Part shown: positions 16,848-30,913 of the stretch, in pieces
Layout of the letters: every line of letters starts with the position of its first letter
Numbering within the stretch: the first letter of the stretch is position 1
Assembly: GCF_900142935.1 (NCBI RefSeq)
Contig: NZ_FSRS01000001.1
Span: 1,436,001-1,500,000 of the forward strand
Source of the DNA: Rhodovulum sp. ES.010
Lineage (GTDB): Bacteria; Pseudomonadota; Alphaproteobacteria; Rhodobacterales; Rhodobacteraceae
Direction of reading: 5' to 3'
Length of the DNA stretch: 64,000 nt
Notes under the pieces: model-generated
What the model saw: only the letters and a program-made list of their open reading frames with translations
What the model was told of the DNA's origin: nothing
Database searches by the model: none
Made by a program: the position numbers and the translations under genes

Positions 16848-17504
16848 ATGCCAATGGTTGCTGAAAATTTCATCGATCTGCGGGGCTGGGTGTTCGATCT
16901 CGACAATACCCTGTATCCCCCGGAAGCGCGGCTGTTCGACCAGATCGAGCGGCGGATGACCGCGTTCGTGATGGAGGCGCTGGGCGTCGCCGCGCCCGAG
17001 GCGAACCGCCTGCGCAAACGCTACCGGGCGGAGTATGGCACCACGCTGGCCGGGTTGATGGAGGTTCACGGGGTCGAGCCGGGCCCCTACCTGGCCGAGG
17101 TGCATGAGATCTCGCTCGACCATCTCGACCCCGCGCCCGAGTTGCGAAACCGGATCGCCGCCCTGCCCGGACGGAAGATCGTGCATACGAATGGCAGCGC
17201 CCCCTATGCCGAGCGGGTGCTGGCCGCACGCGGCCTCGCCGGAATCTTCGACGCGGTCTACGGGGTCGAGCATGCAGGCTATCAGCCCAAGCCCCGGCGG
17301 GAGGCCTTCGAAACGGTCTTGGCACTGGGCGACATTGCGCCGCTTCGGGCGGCCATCTTCGAGGACGACCCGCGCAACCTGGCCGAACCGCACGCGATGG
17401 GCATGCGCACAGTGCATGTGGCCCCCGCGCCGGAACCGGCGGACCACATTCACCACCACACCGACGATCTGACCGCGTTCTTGGCCGCGCTCGACCGGGA
17501 ATGA
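16848..17504 (+). CDS. HAD-family hydrolase, pyrimidine 5'-nucleotidase type
   Basis: A 218-residue haloacid-dehalogenase-fold phosphatase. Motif I is VFDLDNTLYPP with nucleophile Asp17 and acid Asp19; motif II is IVHTNGSAPYAERVL; motif III includes Lys in GYQPKPRREAF; motif IV is FEDDPRNLAEPHAMGM. The small helical cap with RYRAEYGTTLAGLM matches the pyrimidine 5'-nucleotidase (SDT1-like) group that dephosphorylates UMP/CMP-like substrates. Substrate is inferred from family. It is divergent from the GntR gene, with 97 bases between starts. Confidence 0.86.
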   Translation: MPMVAENFIDLRGWVFDLDNTLYPPEARLFDQIERRMTAFVMEALGVAAPEANRLRKRYRAEYGTTLAGLMEVHGVEPGPYLAEVHEISLDHLDPAPELRNRIAALPGRKIVHTNGSAPYAERVLAARGLAGIFDAVYGVEHAGYQPKPRREAFETVLALGDIAPLRAAIFEDDPRNLAEPHAMGMRTVHVAPAPEPADHIHHHTDDLTAFLAALDRE

Positions 17505-17625
17505 GGCCACCGATCCGAAGGTCGCTCTGGCCCGGGATATTTCTGCATGCACAAGTATGCAGGATGTTGCATCGCACCTTTGGCGGCCCTATGGTCCGCT
17601 CAGGGAGACGTTCGCGGGGACGAAT

Positions 17626-17811
17626 ATGACTGACGGCCACGAAGAAAAGACAGGCTTCTGGACCGAGGCGGGAATCTGGATCGCAGTTCTGGCGTTGTTG
17701 GCGGGCTGGGGCTTTCTGATCTGGCAATGGGGGGTTTTCGGGCTCTACCTGCCGGCGGCGATTTTGGTGCCGATCATCATGGTCGTTCTGGTCTGGATCA
17801 GCCGCGGCTAG
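17626..17811 (+). CDS. Small two-helix membrane protein
   Basis: A 61-residue protein with a charged start (MTDGHEEKTGFWTEAG) and two hydrophobic stretches, about residues 17-33 and 37-57, separated by a short turn containing GVFGLYLP. No enzymatic motif is present. ATG 17626 gives a compact soluble lead; the frame is open upstream to 17557 but that part looks non-coding. It lies between the HAD gene and the UbiH-type gene in the same direction. I do not know the family; the small size and clean topology suggest a real gene. Confidence 0.62.
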   Translation: MTDGHEEKTGFWTEAGIWIAVLALLAGWGFLIWQWGVFGLYLPAAILVPIIMVVLVWISRG

Positions 17812-17872
17812 AAGACCGCCGCCCCTTGGCCCCCACGCCCCGCCGGGCTATCTGGGGCGCAGGAGGCACGCC

Positions 17873-20201
<2,329 letters not shown>

Positions 20202-20223
20202 GCGCGTCAGCGCTTGGTCGCGG

Positions 20224-20250
20224 AAAGGGCGCTCCGCGGGGCGCCCTTTT
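20224..20250 (+). terminator. Rho-independent terminator after ilvC
   Basis: AAAGGGCGC, a short loop, and GCGCCCTTTT form a GC stem ending in TTTT directly 22 bases after the ilvC stop. The A/T-flanked stem could also serve the convergent small gene at 20269 on the other strand. Confidence 0.85.
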
Positions 20251-20268
20251 CCGTTCCGTCAGGCCGGA

Positions 20269-20445
20269 TCAGGGTTGACCCCGACCATCGGGCGTTTTGC
20301 TTGGCGCATCGGCCGCGAGCGTGCTCTTGGGCGCGTCCGGGTCGTTCTTGCGCTCCTCGGTCTTCCATTTCTCGCGCAGCGCGTAGATGGAACCGCCGGC
20401 GAGCGTGCCGAGGGCCAGAATGACGATCAGGTTCGTAGCAGTCAT
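20269..20445 (-). CDS. Small single-pass membrane protein
   Basis: A 58-residue protein: MTATNLIVILALGTLAGGSIYAL forms one membrane helix, followed by a positively charged boundary (REKWKTEERK) and a polar tail rich in Asp, Pro and Ser. The start at 20445 is well supported by AAGGAGG 7 bases upstream, much better than the longer frame from 20475. No known domain. It is convergent with ilvC and sits downstream of nothing on its own strand for 150 bases, so it likely has its own promoter. Confidence 0.68.
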   Translation of the reverse strand: MTATNLIVILALGTLAGGSIYALREKWKTEERKNDPDAPKSTLAADAPSKTPDGRGQP

Positions 20446-20594
20446 TTCGATCCTCCTTTCTTGCGTCTCTCCCAATACATAGTCCGTGAAGGAGGGATGT
20501 TAACCCATTGAAAAGAAATGCGGTGAACGACAGCGCATCACAAAGTTATCAGCCCCGGAAACTGATCCGGAGAGACCTAAACACGTAAGGTCCG

Positions 20595-21962
20595 TCAGCT
20601 TGCGGGGGGTTGCGTGCCGGATGCGGCATCGGTAACAGCCGCAACGACCGCCTCCACGACGTCGGCCAAGAGCCCGTCATCCTCGCATTCGGCCATCACG
20701 CGGATCAGTGGCTCGGTGCCCGACTTGCGGATCAAGAGCCGCCCGTGCGAGGCCAGCCGCGCCTCGGCATCGGCGATCGCGGCCCGCACCGGGGCGAGGG
20801 TCAGGGGATCGGTGCCATCGGCATAGCGGACATTCCTGAGAAGCTGCGGGACGCGCTCGAACCGGTGGGCGAGGCGCGAGGCCGGCTGACCGGTTTCGAC
20901 CATGGCGGCGAGGAACTGCAGCCCCGCCAACAACCCGTCGCCGGTGGTGCAAAAATCGCTCATCACGATATGGCCCGACTGCTCGCCCCCGAGGTTCCAG
21001 CCACCCCGGCGCATCGCCTCCACCACGTAGCGGTCTCCGACAGCCGTCCTCTCGAGGCGAAGGCCATGCCCCTCGAGATGCCGCTCGAGTCCGAGATTCG
21101 ACATCACGGTGGCGACGAGCGTGCCATCCTTCAGCCGCCCTGCCTCGGCCCAGCGTTCGGCGAACAGCGCCATGATCTGGTCACCGTCGGCCACGGTTCC
21201 GCTCTCGTCGAGGATCATCACCCGGTCGGCATCGCCATCGAGACAGATACCGAGGTCGGCACCGTGGACCTTCACCGCGGCGGCGGCCGCGGCGGTGTCG
21301 GTCGACCCGCATCCCTCGTTGATGTTGAGGCCGTTCGGCTCGACCCCAAGCGACACCACCTCCGCGCCCAGTTCCCACAGCACCTCCGGTGCCACCCGAT
21401 AGGCCGCGCCATGGGCGCAGTCGACAACCACTTTCAGCCCGTCGAGGCGCCGCCCGGCCGGGAAGGTCGTCTTGGCGAACTCGGCATACCGCCACAGCCC
21501 GTCATCGATCCGCTTGGCCTTGCCGATGTTTCCGGGTTGGGCGGGGTCGATCTCGCACGCCAGGATCGCCTCGATCTCTTCCTCGGCCTCGTCGGACAGC
21601 TTGAACCCCTCGGGGCCGAAGAACTTGATACCGTTATCATGGTGCGGATTGTGGCTGGCCGAGATCATGATCCCGAGATCGGCGCGCATCGACCGGGTGA
21701 GGAATCCCACCGCGGGCGTCGGCACCGGCCCGAGGAGCAGCACGTTCATGCCTGTCGAGGTCAGCCCGGCGGTAAGCGCATTTTCCAGCATGTAGCCCGA
21801 ACGCCGCGTGTCCTTGCCGATCACGACGCGGTGCTTCTGGCTGCGGTCGCGCCGGAAATAGCGCCCGGCCGCCGCGCCCAGCTTCAGCGCCATCTCGGCG
21901 GTCATCGGATAGCTGTTGGCCCGGCCGCGAACGCCGTCGGTTCCGAATATCTTCCGGCTCAT
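20595..21962 (-). CDS. glmM: Phosphoglucosamine mutase
   Basis: Interconverts glucosamine-6-phosphate and glucosamine-1-phosphate for UDP-GlcNAc, feeding peptidoglycan and LPS. The 455-residue protein has the N-terminal [12 protein letters not shown], the phosphoserine loop ISASHNP (Ser103), the metal loop DGDADR (residues 242-247), sugar-recognition GGEQSGHIV and the phosphate-binding [12 protein letters not shown]. All four domains are complete. The start overlaps the folP stop by four bases, continuing the folB-folP-glmM run. Confidence 0.97.
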   Translation of the reverse strand: MSRKIFGTDGVRGRANSYPMTAEMALKLGAAAGRYFRRDRSQKHRVVIGKDTRRSGYMLENALTAGLTSTGMNVLLLGPVPTPAVGFLTRSMRADLGIMISASHNPHHDNGIKFFGPEGFKLSDEAEEEIEAILACEIDPAQPGNIGKAKRIDDGLWRYAEFAKTTFPAGRRLDGLKVVVDCAHGAAYRVAPEVLWELGAEVVSLGVEPNGLNINEGCGSTDTAAAAAAVKVHGADLGICLDGDADRVMILDESGTVADGDQIMALFAERWAEAGRLKDGTLVATVMSNLGLERHLEGHGLRLERTAVGDRYVVEAMRRGGWNLGGEQSGHIVMSDFCTTGDGLLAGLQFLAAMVETGQPASRLAHRFERVPQLLRNVRYADGTDPLTLAPVRAAIADAEARLASHGRLLIRKSGTEPLIRVMAECEDDGLLADVVEAVVAAVTDAASGTQPPAS

Positions 21963-22975
21963 GTCACCTCTCCAATGCCTTTCAGCGCCATGTCCAGCCG
22001 CACGGCCTGCCGCGTCTCGGCCACGTCGTGCACGCGGACGACCTGCACCCCCTGCGCGATAGCCGCCAACGCCACCGCGATCGAGCCCGGCACCCGCGCA
22101 TCCGCCCGCTCGGCCCCGCCGATGGCACCTACAAACCGCTTGCGCGAGGCGCCCAGAAGCACCGGACAGCCGAGACCGTGAAACAGGCTCAGTCCCCGCA
22201 AGAGCGCCACGTTATGCGCCACCGCCTTGCCGAAACCGATGCCCGGATCGACCACGATCTCGCCCCGTGAAATCCCCGCCGCCTCGGCTGCCGCGACGCG
22301 CCCGGCGAGGAAATCGTAAACGTCGAGCAAGACGTTGTCGTAGCGCGGATCGTTCTGCATGGTCGCCGGGTCGCCCTGGGCGTGCATCAGGCACGCCGGC
22401 ACCCCGGCCCGCGCCGTCACGCCGGCCAGCGCGGGGTCGTAAGTAAAGGCCGCCACGTCGTTGATCATGCCCGCGCCCGCCGCCAGGGCGGCCTCGGCCA
22501 CCTGCGCCTTGCGCGTATCGATGGAAATTGGCGCAGTCACACGGGCTACGCGCAGCGCCTCGATCACCGGCACGGTGCGGGCGACCTCGTCTTCGACCGG
22601 GACATCGGCCGCGCCTGGGCGCGTGGATTCCCCGCCGATATCGATAAGGTCCGCGGCGTCGGCCATTGCCCGGCCATGCTCCAGCGCCGCCTCCAGCCGG
22701 TCGAAGCGGCCGCCATCGGAAAAGCTGTCGGGGGTGACGTTCAGAATGCCCATGATCCGCGGCCGGTCCACCGTCAGCCCGGCGATGGCCGGGCGCGGGC
22801 CGGTCAGCGCGGCCAGAACGTCGGAGGGCAGCGCGCGGGCCGGGATCAGCCGGGGAGGCACGTCGCGGCTCAACTCCTCGGCGAGGGAGAACCAGGCCCA
22901 GCCACCGGCGAGCGGCAGCGCGTCGGCGGGCCGGGCCGCGTCGGTCTGAACAATCGGTCGGTAGTAGCGCTGCAT
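21959..22975 (-). CDS. folP: Dihydropteroate synthase
   Basis: Joins p-aminobenzoate to the pterin pyrophosphate in folate synthesis; the sulfonamide target. The 338-residue protein has a roughly 70-residue N-terminal stretch before the TIM-barrel signatures [67 protein letters not shown] and [12 protein letters not shown] 22975 (MQRYYRP) is the first start matching the family; the longer frame extends into folB. It follows folB by 38 bases and overlaps glmM by four. Confidence 0.95.
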   Translation of the reverse strand: MQRYYRPIVQTDAARPADALPLAGGWAWFSLAEELSRDVPPRLIPARALPSDVLAALTGPRPAIAGLTVDRPRIMGILNVTPDSFSDGGRFDRLEAALEHGRAMADAADLIDIGGESTRPGAADVPVEDEVARTVPVIEALRVARVTAPISIDTRKAQVAEAALAAGAGMINDVAAFTYDPALAGVTARAGVPACLMHAQGDPATMQNDPRYDNVLLDVYDFLAGRVAAAEAAGISRGEIVVDPGIGFGKAVAHNVALLRGLSLFHGLGCPVLLGASRKRFVGAIGGAERADARVPGSIAVALAAIAQGVQVVRVHDVAETRQAVRLDMALKGIGEVT

Positions 22976-23013
22976 GCGCGCTGCATGGGCCAAGCGGCCC
23001 CTCTTGGCAAGGG

Positions 23014-23964
23014 CTAGAGCACGGACTCCGCCGCGTCGGGCGCGACGCGGGTAACCTCGGCAGCCCCCGCCCCGGCCGCGCGCTCGGCGTCGATCACGAC
23101 GATGCGCGACGCCTCGAGCTTGCCGGCGAACCACAGGACCAGCGACAGCGCGTCGCGCGGGCTGGCCGAGGGGCCGTCGACCGCGTCGAGCACGATCTTG
23201 GACGGCGCCCAGACGCTGATCTGGCGGTGCTTCATCGCCCAGTCGATCTCGGTCCGGCTGCCGCGCACCACGCATCGCGGGTCGCGCCCCGCCAGCACCC
23301 AGGCGTTCTGCTCGATGGCCAGCAGGTCGATGCGCCGTTGCGCCGGCGCAATGACCGATTGCGGGGCCGCCATGTCGGCGGGCCCCACGCAGAGAACCAC
23401 CGGGTGCGGCCCGGCTTCCATCCGGTCGAGCCAACGCGGCAGCGCGGGGTCGCTGATGGCGGCGTTCGACAGGAACACCAACAGCGGATGATGCAGCCCG
23501 TCCTCTTCCGCGTCGACAGGCTCCACCAGGCGCGGCGCGTCGGGGCGGCGGTCGCGCACGATCTCGACGCCCAGCGCGCCTGGGCCGCGGTCGAGCTTTT
23601 CGACCCGCACATAGGCACGCATCGCCTGAGGCTCGATCAGGATGCGCTCGGCGATGCGCTCGGCCAGGGTTTCCAACAGGTTCAGGCGCTCGGCCGACAG
23701 TTCGGCCTCGATCGCCTCGGTGATCGCGTCGTAGGACAGCACGCGGTCGACATCGTCGTCGAGCGGCGCGGGATGCGGGCGGACTTCGACCACCACGTTG
23801 AATCGCACCCGCTGCGTTGTGCCCCGTTCCGGCTGAAAGGCGCCGATCTCGACCTCGACGACGTGGTCGCGCAGCGAAATGCGGTCGCGCAGCGGGCGCG
23901 CCGGGTCTAGCGCCGCCGCCCGCTCGGAGGGGTGCGCAAATGCAAGGCGGATATCGTCGCTCAT
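23014..23964 (-). CDS. folB: Dihydroneopterin aldolase with large C-terminal extension
   Basis: The first 140 residues are a FolB domain: RISLRDHVVEVEIGAFQPERG, NVVVEVRP, a LSYDAITEAIEAE helix and LLETLAERIAERIL, forming the tunnel-fold aldolase that cleaves dihydroneopterin. After VEIVRDRRPD the protein continues for about 175 residues with an unrelated region (LLVFLSNAAISDPALPRWLD to the C terminus) that I do not recognise. ATG 23964 has GGAGG upstream. Stand-alone FolB is about 120 residues, so the extension more than doubles it. It leads the folB-folP-glmM run. Confidence 0.9.
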   Translation of the reverse strand: MSDDIRLAFAHPSERAAALDPARPLRDRISLRDHVVEVEIGAFQPERGTTQRVRFNVVVEVRPHPAPLDDDVDRVLSYDAITEAIEAELSAERLNLLETLAERIAERILIEPQAMRAYVRVEKLDRGPGALGVEIVRDRRPDAPRLVEPVDAEEDGLHHPLLVFLSNAAISDPALPRWLDRMEAGPHPVVLCVGPADMAAPQSVIAPAQRRIDLLAIEQNAWVLAGRDPRCVVRGSRTEIDWAMKHRQISVWAPSKIVLDAVDGPSASPRDALSLVLWFAGKLEASRIVVIDAERAAGAGAAEVTRVAPDAAESVL

Positions 23965-24064
23965 CGATCGCCCTCCGGACGTCGGTCGCGCCGTCATACG
24001 CGGGAATGGGCGCGGCGAACAGCCCATGCGCGGCGGGCCGCGGGTCTCATACGACAGCCCCGGA

Positions 24065-24754
24065 TCAGTTCTGCGCGATCCGCGCGTCCGGGTGACGGTA
24101 GAAATGGTGCACCCCGATCGTGGCGGTGCGCGGAAAACGGCGCGCCCAGCGCGGGTTGACGGCGCTCGTGTGATAATGGGTCGCTCCTGCGGTCAGCCCG
24201 CGCGGCGCCCCATCGAGCATGATCCGCGCGATCTTGCCCAGCCGGTCGTAGGTGCGCGGCTCAAGGATCACCTCCTTGCGGCCGTCGCAGGTATAGGTGA
24301 ACTGGCACTGGTAGCGCTTGCCGGTGCCCTGGTTGATCACGCCGCACACCGTGTCGGGATAGAGCGGCGACGCCACGCGGTTCAGGATCACCTCGGCCAC
24401 GGCAAACTGCCCGCGCACCGTCTCGCCCCGCGCCTCGAAATACAGCGCTTCGGTCAGGCACTGCCAGTCCTTTCCGCCGCGCGCAGCAGGTTGAGCTGCA
24501 AGCCAATCGGCATCGTAGCGGGGCTGCGGGGCTCCGGCCCGGCCGGTTTCGACCCGCGCCGACAGGCGTTCCAACCGCCGCTGATTCACCTCACGCAAGG
24601 CAGCCCGCTCGGCCACGAGCAGCCGGGTCACGTTGTCGCCCAGCATCGCGCCGGGATCATTTGACTGGGAACCCGTAATCTCGGCTTGGGCCAGGCCAAT
24701 GGAGCACGCAAGCGCGGCTGCAAGGCCCGCTGCCCGAACGAAAACGATACTCAT
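24065..24754 (-). CDS. Secreted cell wall hydrolase, SleB type
   Basis: A 229-residue exported protein. Signal peptide [24 protein letters not shown] is followed by a helical linker, then a Hydrolase_2 (SleB) domain starting [13 protein letters not shown], with the catalytic Glu in this motif, followed by [24 protein letters not shown] and [15 protein letters not shown]. SleB proteins are peptidoglycan lytic enzymes; outside spore formers they are used in wall turnover. ATG 24754 is chosen for the signal peptide. It lies 100 bases upstream of folB on the same strand, probably separately transcribed. Confidence 0.9.
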   Translation of the reverse strand: MSIVFVRAAGLAAALACSIGLAQAEITGSQSNDPGAMLGDNVTRLLVAERAALREVNQRRLERLSARVETGRAGAPQPRYDADWLAAQPAARGGKDWQCLTEALYFEARGETVRGQFAVAEVILNRVASPLYPDTVCGVINQGTGKRYQCQFTYTCDGRKEVILEPRTYDRLGKIARIMLDGAPRGLTAGATHYHTSAVNPRWARRFPRTATIGVHHFYRHPDARIAQN

Positions 24755-24901
24755 GAATCCCCCAACGGTGGTAGGGCCCTTCGCTGCCCCGGCGGCAACC
24801 GTTAATGCAGGGCGTCTGCCAAGTCCACCCCGGCGGCAGACACGCAACATGTGGCTGCGGGCGCAATATCAGCCAGTTAGTCGCCGCCTTTCATCCAGAT
24901 T

Positions 24902-24927
24902 TTGAAGCAAGAGCGGCAACCTGCCGC
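24902..24927 (-). terminator. Possible terminator after ppdK
   Basis: On the - strand GCGGCA, loop GGT, TGCCGC is followed by TCTTGCTTCAA, 15 bases after the ppdK stop. The stem is six pairs and the T run is broken, so strength is uncertain. Confidence 0.4.
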
Positions 24928-24941
24928 CGAAATGTCGCGAC

Positions 24942-27491
<2,550 letters not shown>

Positions 27492-27561
27492 TGCGGCGTC
27501 CTTTCGCACAGTGCAGCATACGCCGATGGGCGCGTCTGGCAAGAGCGGCGGCCCCGTCGCC

Positions 27562-29781
27562 CTAGCCCTCGATCCGGGTCAGGTCGGCGACCGACAGGCA
27601 GGTCTCGGAGATGCGGTGCAACAGGTTCAGCCGGTTGCGGCGGACGATCTCGTTGTCGGTGTTGATCTGCACCGTGTCGAAGAAGGCGTCGATCGGCCCG
27701 CGCAGCGCAGCCATCGCCTCCATCGCCGTGGTGAAATCCTCGGCCTCAAGCGCCGGCCCGATCGCGGCTCCCGCGGTGTCGAGCGCGGCAAAGAGCGCGA
27801 TCTCGGTCGGGTCCTCGGCGAATTTTGGATCGGGACCGAAGCGGTATTCGACACCGTCCTTTTCCTCGGCCTGCACCAGGATGTTGTGGGCCCGGCGGAA
27901 ACCCAAAACGAGGTTCTCGCCCTCCTCGGTCGCCAGCATCGCATTCAGCGCCTCGGCCCGCTTGACCAGCAGGGTCAGGTCGTCGGCGTTCGGCATGGCA
28001 AGGCAGGCGTCGATCACGTCGTGGCGGACGCCCGCGGCGCGCAGGTGGACCTTGAGCCGGTCGTGCAGAAAGGCAAGCAGGTCGTCGCTTGCATCGGGCC
28101 GGCGATCCACGATCCTGGCAATCCAGGTCGGGCCGTCGCCCCCTACCCGGTCCAGCGCCGTGCGCACGGCGGCCCCGAACACACCGTGCCGAGCGATCTG
28201 GGCCAGTAGCTCGTCGCGCAACGCGGCCTGCTCCTCGCCATGGACCTCAATCTCGTGGCGCAGCAGCCCGGCATCGATGATCCGATCCAGGTGCAGCCTG
28301 AGCCCGTTCGCCAGCACAAGCCGGATCACCCCCAGCGCCGCGCGGCGCAATGCGAACGGGTCCTTGGACCCGGTCGGTTTCTCGTCGATCGACCAGAAGC
28401 CGGTCAGCATGTCGAGCTTGTCGGCCAGCGCCACGGCCACCGACACGGGCGCACTCGGCACCGCGTCGGAGGGGCCGAGCGGCGCGTAATGCTCCGGGCA
28501 GGCGGCAGCGACCTCGGCGGGCAGGCCCGCAGCCTCGGCGTAATAGCGGCCCATGACGCCCTGCAACTCGGGGAATTCGTAGACCATCTCGGAGGCCAGA
28601 TCGCGCTTGGCGACCTGCGCCGCCTGCTTGGCGAGTTTCGGGTCCGCGCCCAGTTGCGGCGCGATCTCGCGCGCGATCACGGCGATGCGCGCGATGCGGT
28701 CCGCCTGGCTGCCCAATTCGCTGTGGAAGGTGACGTGCTCCAGCGCCGCGCGCCATTTCTCCATGCCATCCCGCGCCACGGCAAGGTCGTTCTCCCAGAA
28801 GAAGACCGCGTCCGAAAGCCGTGCGGAGAGCACTTTCGCGTTCCCCTTCAGGATCGTGTCACCATGATTGGCCGTTTCGCGGTTGGCGACCGTCACGAAG
28901 CGCACGATCCGGCCCGTCTTAGGGTCGCACACCGAAAAGAACTTCTGGTGCTCCTTCATCGAGGTCTGCAGCACCTCGGGCGGCAGGTCGAGAAAATCCT
29001 CGCGGATCTCGCCCATCAGCACGATAGGCCATTCCACCAGCCCCGCGACCTCGGTCAGCAGGCCCCGGTCCTCGACCACCTCCAGCCCGCTGGCGAAGGC
29101 GGCATTGGTCGCGTCGTGCCAGATATGTTCGGCCCGTTCCTCGTGGTCGAGCATGACCTTGGCCCGCTTGAGCTTCGCCTGGTAATCCTCCACCCCGGTT
29201 ACGGAAAACGGATCGGGCGCCATGAAGCGGTGGCCGCGGACGGTGTCGCCGGCGCGCAGGCCGTCGATCTCCAGCGGCACGACCTCGGCCCCCGACTCTT
29301 CGCTGAGAATGCAGAGGATGGAATGCAGCGGGCGCACCCAGCGCAAGCTGCCCGCGCCCCATCGCATGGATTTCGGCCAAGGGAAGTCGCGGATCAGCCC
29401 ATCCAGCACCTCGGCCACGATCTCGGCCGCCGGGCGGCCCGGCTTCTCGATCGTGGCGAACCAGACCTGGCCCTTCTTGTCGTCGCGCGCCTGAAGCTGG
29501 TCGCGGGTGAGACCCGTGGACCGCAGGAAGCCATCCAGCGCCTTCTCGGGCGCGTCAACCCGGGGCCCCTTCCGGTCCTCGCGCACATCCGGGCTGCGTG
29601 CGGACAGCCCCTCGACGGCCAGCACCAGGCGCCGGGGCGTGGACCAGGCGCGGGCATGGGCATAGGTCAGCCCCGCCTCGACCAGCCCGTCGGTCATGTG
29701 TTTCTTCAACGCCTCGCGGGCGCCGGCCTGCATCCGCGCGGGGATTTCCTCGGAGAAGAGCTCGATCAGGAGGTCGGGCAT
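27562..29781 (-). CDS. glyS: Glycyl-tRNA synthetase beta subunit
   Basis: The beta subunit of the bacterial heterotetrameric enzyme, needed for tRNA recognition. The 739-residue protein opens LLIELFSEEIPARMQ, the family's N-terminal hallmark, and has the HD-like region with ERAEHIW and SMKEHQKFFSV, and a C-terminal anticodon-binding part with FRRAHNIL. Slightly longer than the E. coli protein (689), within the range of alphaproteobacteria. It starts 9 bases after glyQ stops, so the two subunits are co-translated. Confidence 0.96.
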   Translation of the reverse strand: MPDLLIELFSEEIPARMQAGAREALKKHMTDGLVEAGLTYAHARAWSTPRRLVLAVEGLSARSPDVREDRKGPRVDAPEKALDGFLRSTGLTRDQLQARDDKKGQVWFATIEKPGRPAAEIVAEVLDGLIRDFPWPKSMRWGAGSLRWVRPLHSILCILSEESGAEVVPLEIDGLRAGDTVRGHRFMAPDPFSVTGVEDYQAKLKRAKVMLDHEERAEHIWHDATNAAFASGLEVVEDRGLLTEVAGLVEWPIVLMGEIREDFLDLPPEVLQTSMKEHQKFFSVCDPKTGRIVRFVTVANRETANHGDTILKGNAKVLSARLSDAVFFWENDLAVARDGMEKWRAALEHVTFHSELGSQADRIARIAVIAREIAPQLGADPKLAKQAAQVAKRDLASEMVYEFPELQGVMGRYYAEAAGLPAEVAAACPEHYAPLGPSDAVPSAPVSVAVALADKLDMLTGFWSIDEKPTGSKDPFALRRAALGVIRLVLANGLRLHLDRIIDAGLLRHEIEVHGEEQAALRDELLAQIARHGVFGAAVRTALDRVGGDGPTWIARIVDRRPDASDDLLAFLHDRLKVHLRAAGVRHDVIDACLAMPNADDLTLLVKRAEALNAMLATEEGENLVLGFRRAHNILVQAEEKDGVEYRFGPDPKFAEDPTEIALFAALDTAGAAIGPALEAEDFTTAMEAMAALRGPIDAFFDTVQINTDNEIVRRNRLNLLHRISETCLSVADLTRIEG

Positions 29782-29790
29782 GCGGTGTCC

Positions 29791-30732
29791 CTATTGCGCG
29801 GCCGCGGCATTGGCCGTCCAGCCGCCTGCATTGGTTTCGACGAAGGCGTCCGCGCAGGCCTTGGCCAGCGCCCGCACCCGTCCGATATAGGCCTGCCGCT
29901 CGGTCGGCGAGATCACGCCGCGCGCGTCGAGCAGGTTGAAGAAATGGCTGGCCTTGATGCACTGGTCGTAAGCGGGATGTACCATGATGATCCGCTTTCC
30001 CGAGCGCGGGTCCTCCTGCGGGTGGTCGAGGATGCGCAGGCATTCCGCCTCGGCCGCCTCGAAGAACTCCAGCAGTTTCGCGGTGTCGGCCACGTCGAAG
30101 TTGAACCGCGAGTATTCTTCTTCCGTCTGCCGGAAAACATCCCCGTATTTCAGCGGGACCGGCGCGTCGGGGGCATTGTAGGGCATCTCCATCACGTGAT
30201 CGATACCGAGCACGTACATCGCCAGCCGTTCCAGCCCATAGGTCAGCTCGCCCGAGACCGGATGGCAGTCATGCCCGCCGACCTGCTGGAAATAGGTGAA
30301 CTGGCTGACCTCCATCCCGTCGCACCAGACTTCCCAACCAAGGCCCCAGGCGCCGAGCGTCGGGCTTTCCCAGTCGTCCTCGACGAACCGGATGTCGTGG
30401 TAATCGAAATCGATGCCGATGGCGGCGAGCGATCCGAGATAGAGCTCCTGGAGATCAGGGGGGCTGGGTTTGATCAGCACCTGGAACTGGTAGTAGTGCT
30501 GAAGCCGGTTCGGGTTCTCGCCATAGCGCCCGTCGGTCGGTCGCCGCGAGGGCTGGACATAGGCCGCCGCCCAGGGCCGCGAGCCCAGCGCGCGCAGCGT
30601 CGTGGCGGGGTGGAAGGTGCCCGCACCCACCTCCATGTCATAGGGCTGCAGAACGGCGCAGCCCTGCCCGGCCCAGTATGTCTGGAGCCGCAGGATCACC
30701 TCCTGGAAACAGCGGGGTCTGCCCTCGGTCAT
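29791..30732 (-). CDS. glyQ: Glycyl-tRNA synthetase alpha subunit
   Basis: Catalytic class II subunit that activates glycine. The 313-residue protein has [18 protein letters not shown], the [15 protein letters not shown] motif, [34 protein letters not shown] and [14 protein letters not shown]. The ATG at 30732 is used, since upstream extension to 30798 is non-conserved. It forms an operon with glyS (9-base gap) and probably ppdK, and is divergent from the secreted trypsin-fold gene. Confidence 0.97.
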   Translation of the reverse strand: MTEGRPRCFQEVILRLQTYWAGQGCAVLQPYDMEVGAGTFHPATTLRALGSRPWAAAYVQPSRRPTDGRYGENPNRLQHYYQFQVLIKPSPPDLQELYLGSLAAIGIDFDYHDIRFVEDDWESPTLGAWGLGWEVWCDGMEVSQFTYFQQVGGHDCHPVSGELTYGLERLAMYVLGIDHVMEMPYNAPDAPVPLKYGDVFRQTEEEYSRFNFDVADTAKLLEFFEAAEAECLRILDHPQEDPRSGKRIIMVHPAYDQCIKASHFFNLLDARGVISPTERQAYIGRVRALAKACADAFVETNAGGWTANAAAAQ

Positions 30733-30913
30733 GGCGCGCCTGCCCTTCTTGCGGGTGGGAAACGCAGTCTCAATAGGCAAGCCATGCAACAGGGTCAATC
30801 AACGTCATCCGCTCGCGGAGGTTTGGCGTGCATTGACGGGCGGCTTTGCTAGGGTCGTCAAGGCGATTCGGCCCGCTGGCCGGACTCGAGGATTGATGGA
30901 GTTTCCGGGACTT

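Noticed and set aside
24815..24848. Inverted repeat GTCTGCC / GGCAGAC upstream of the SleB-type gene
   Set aside because: Arms are only seven bases in GC-rich DNA with no T run; chance is a sufficient explanation.
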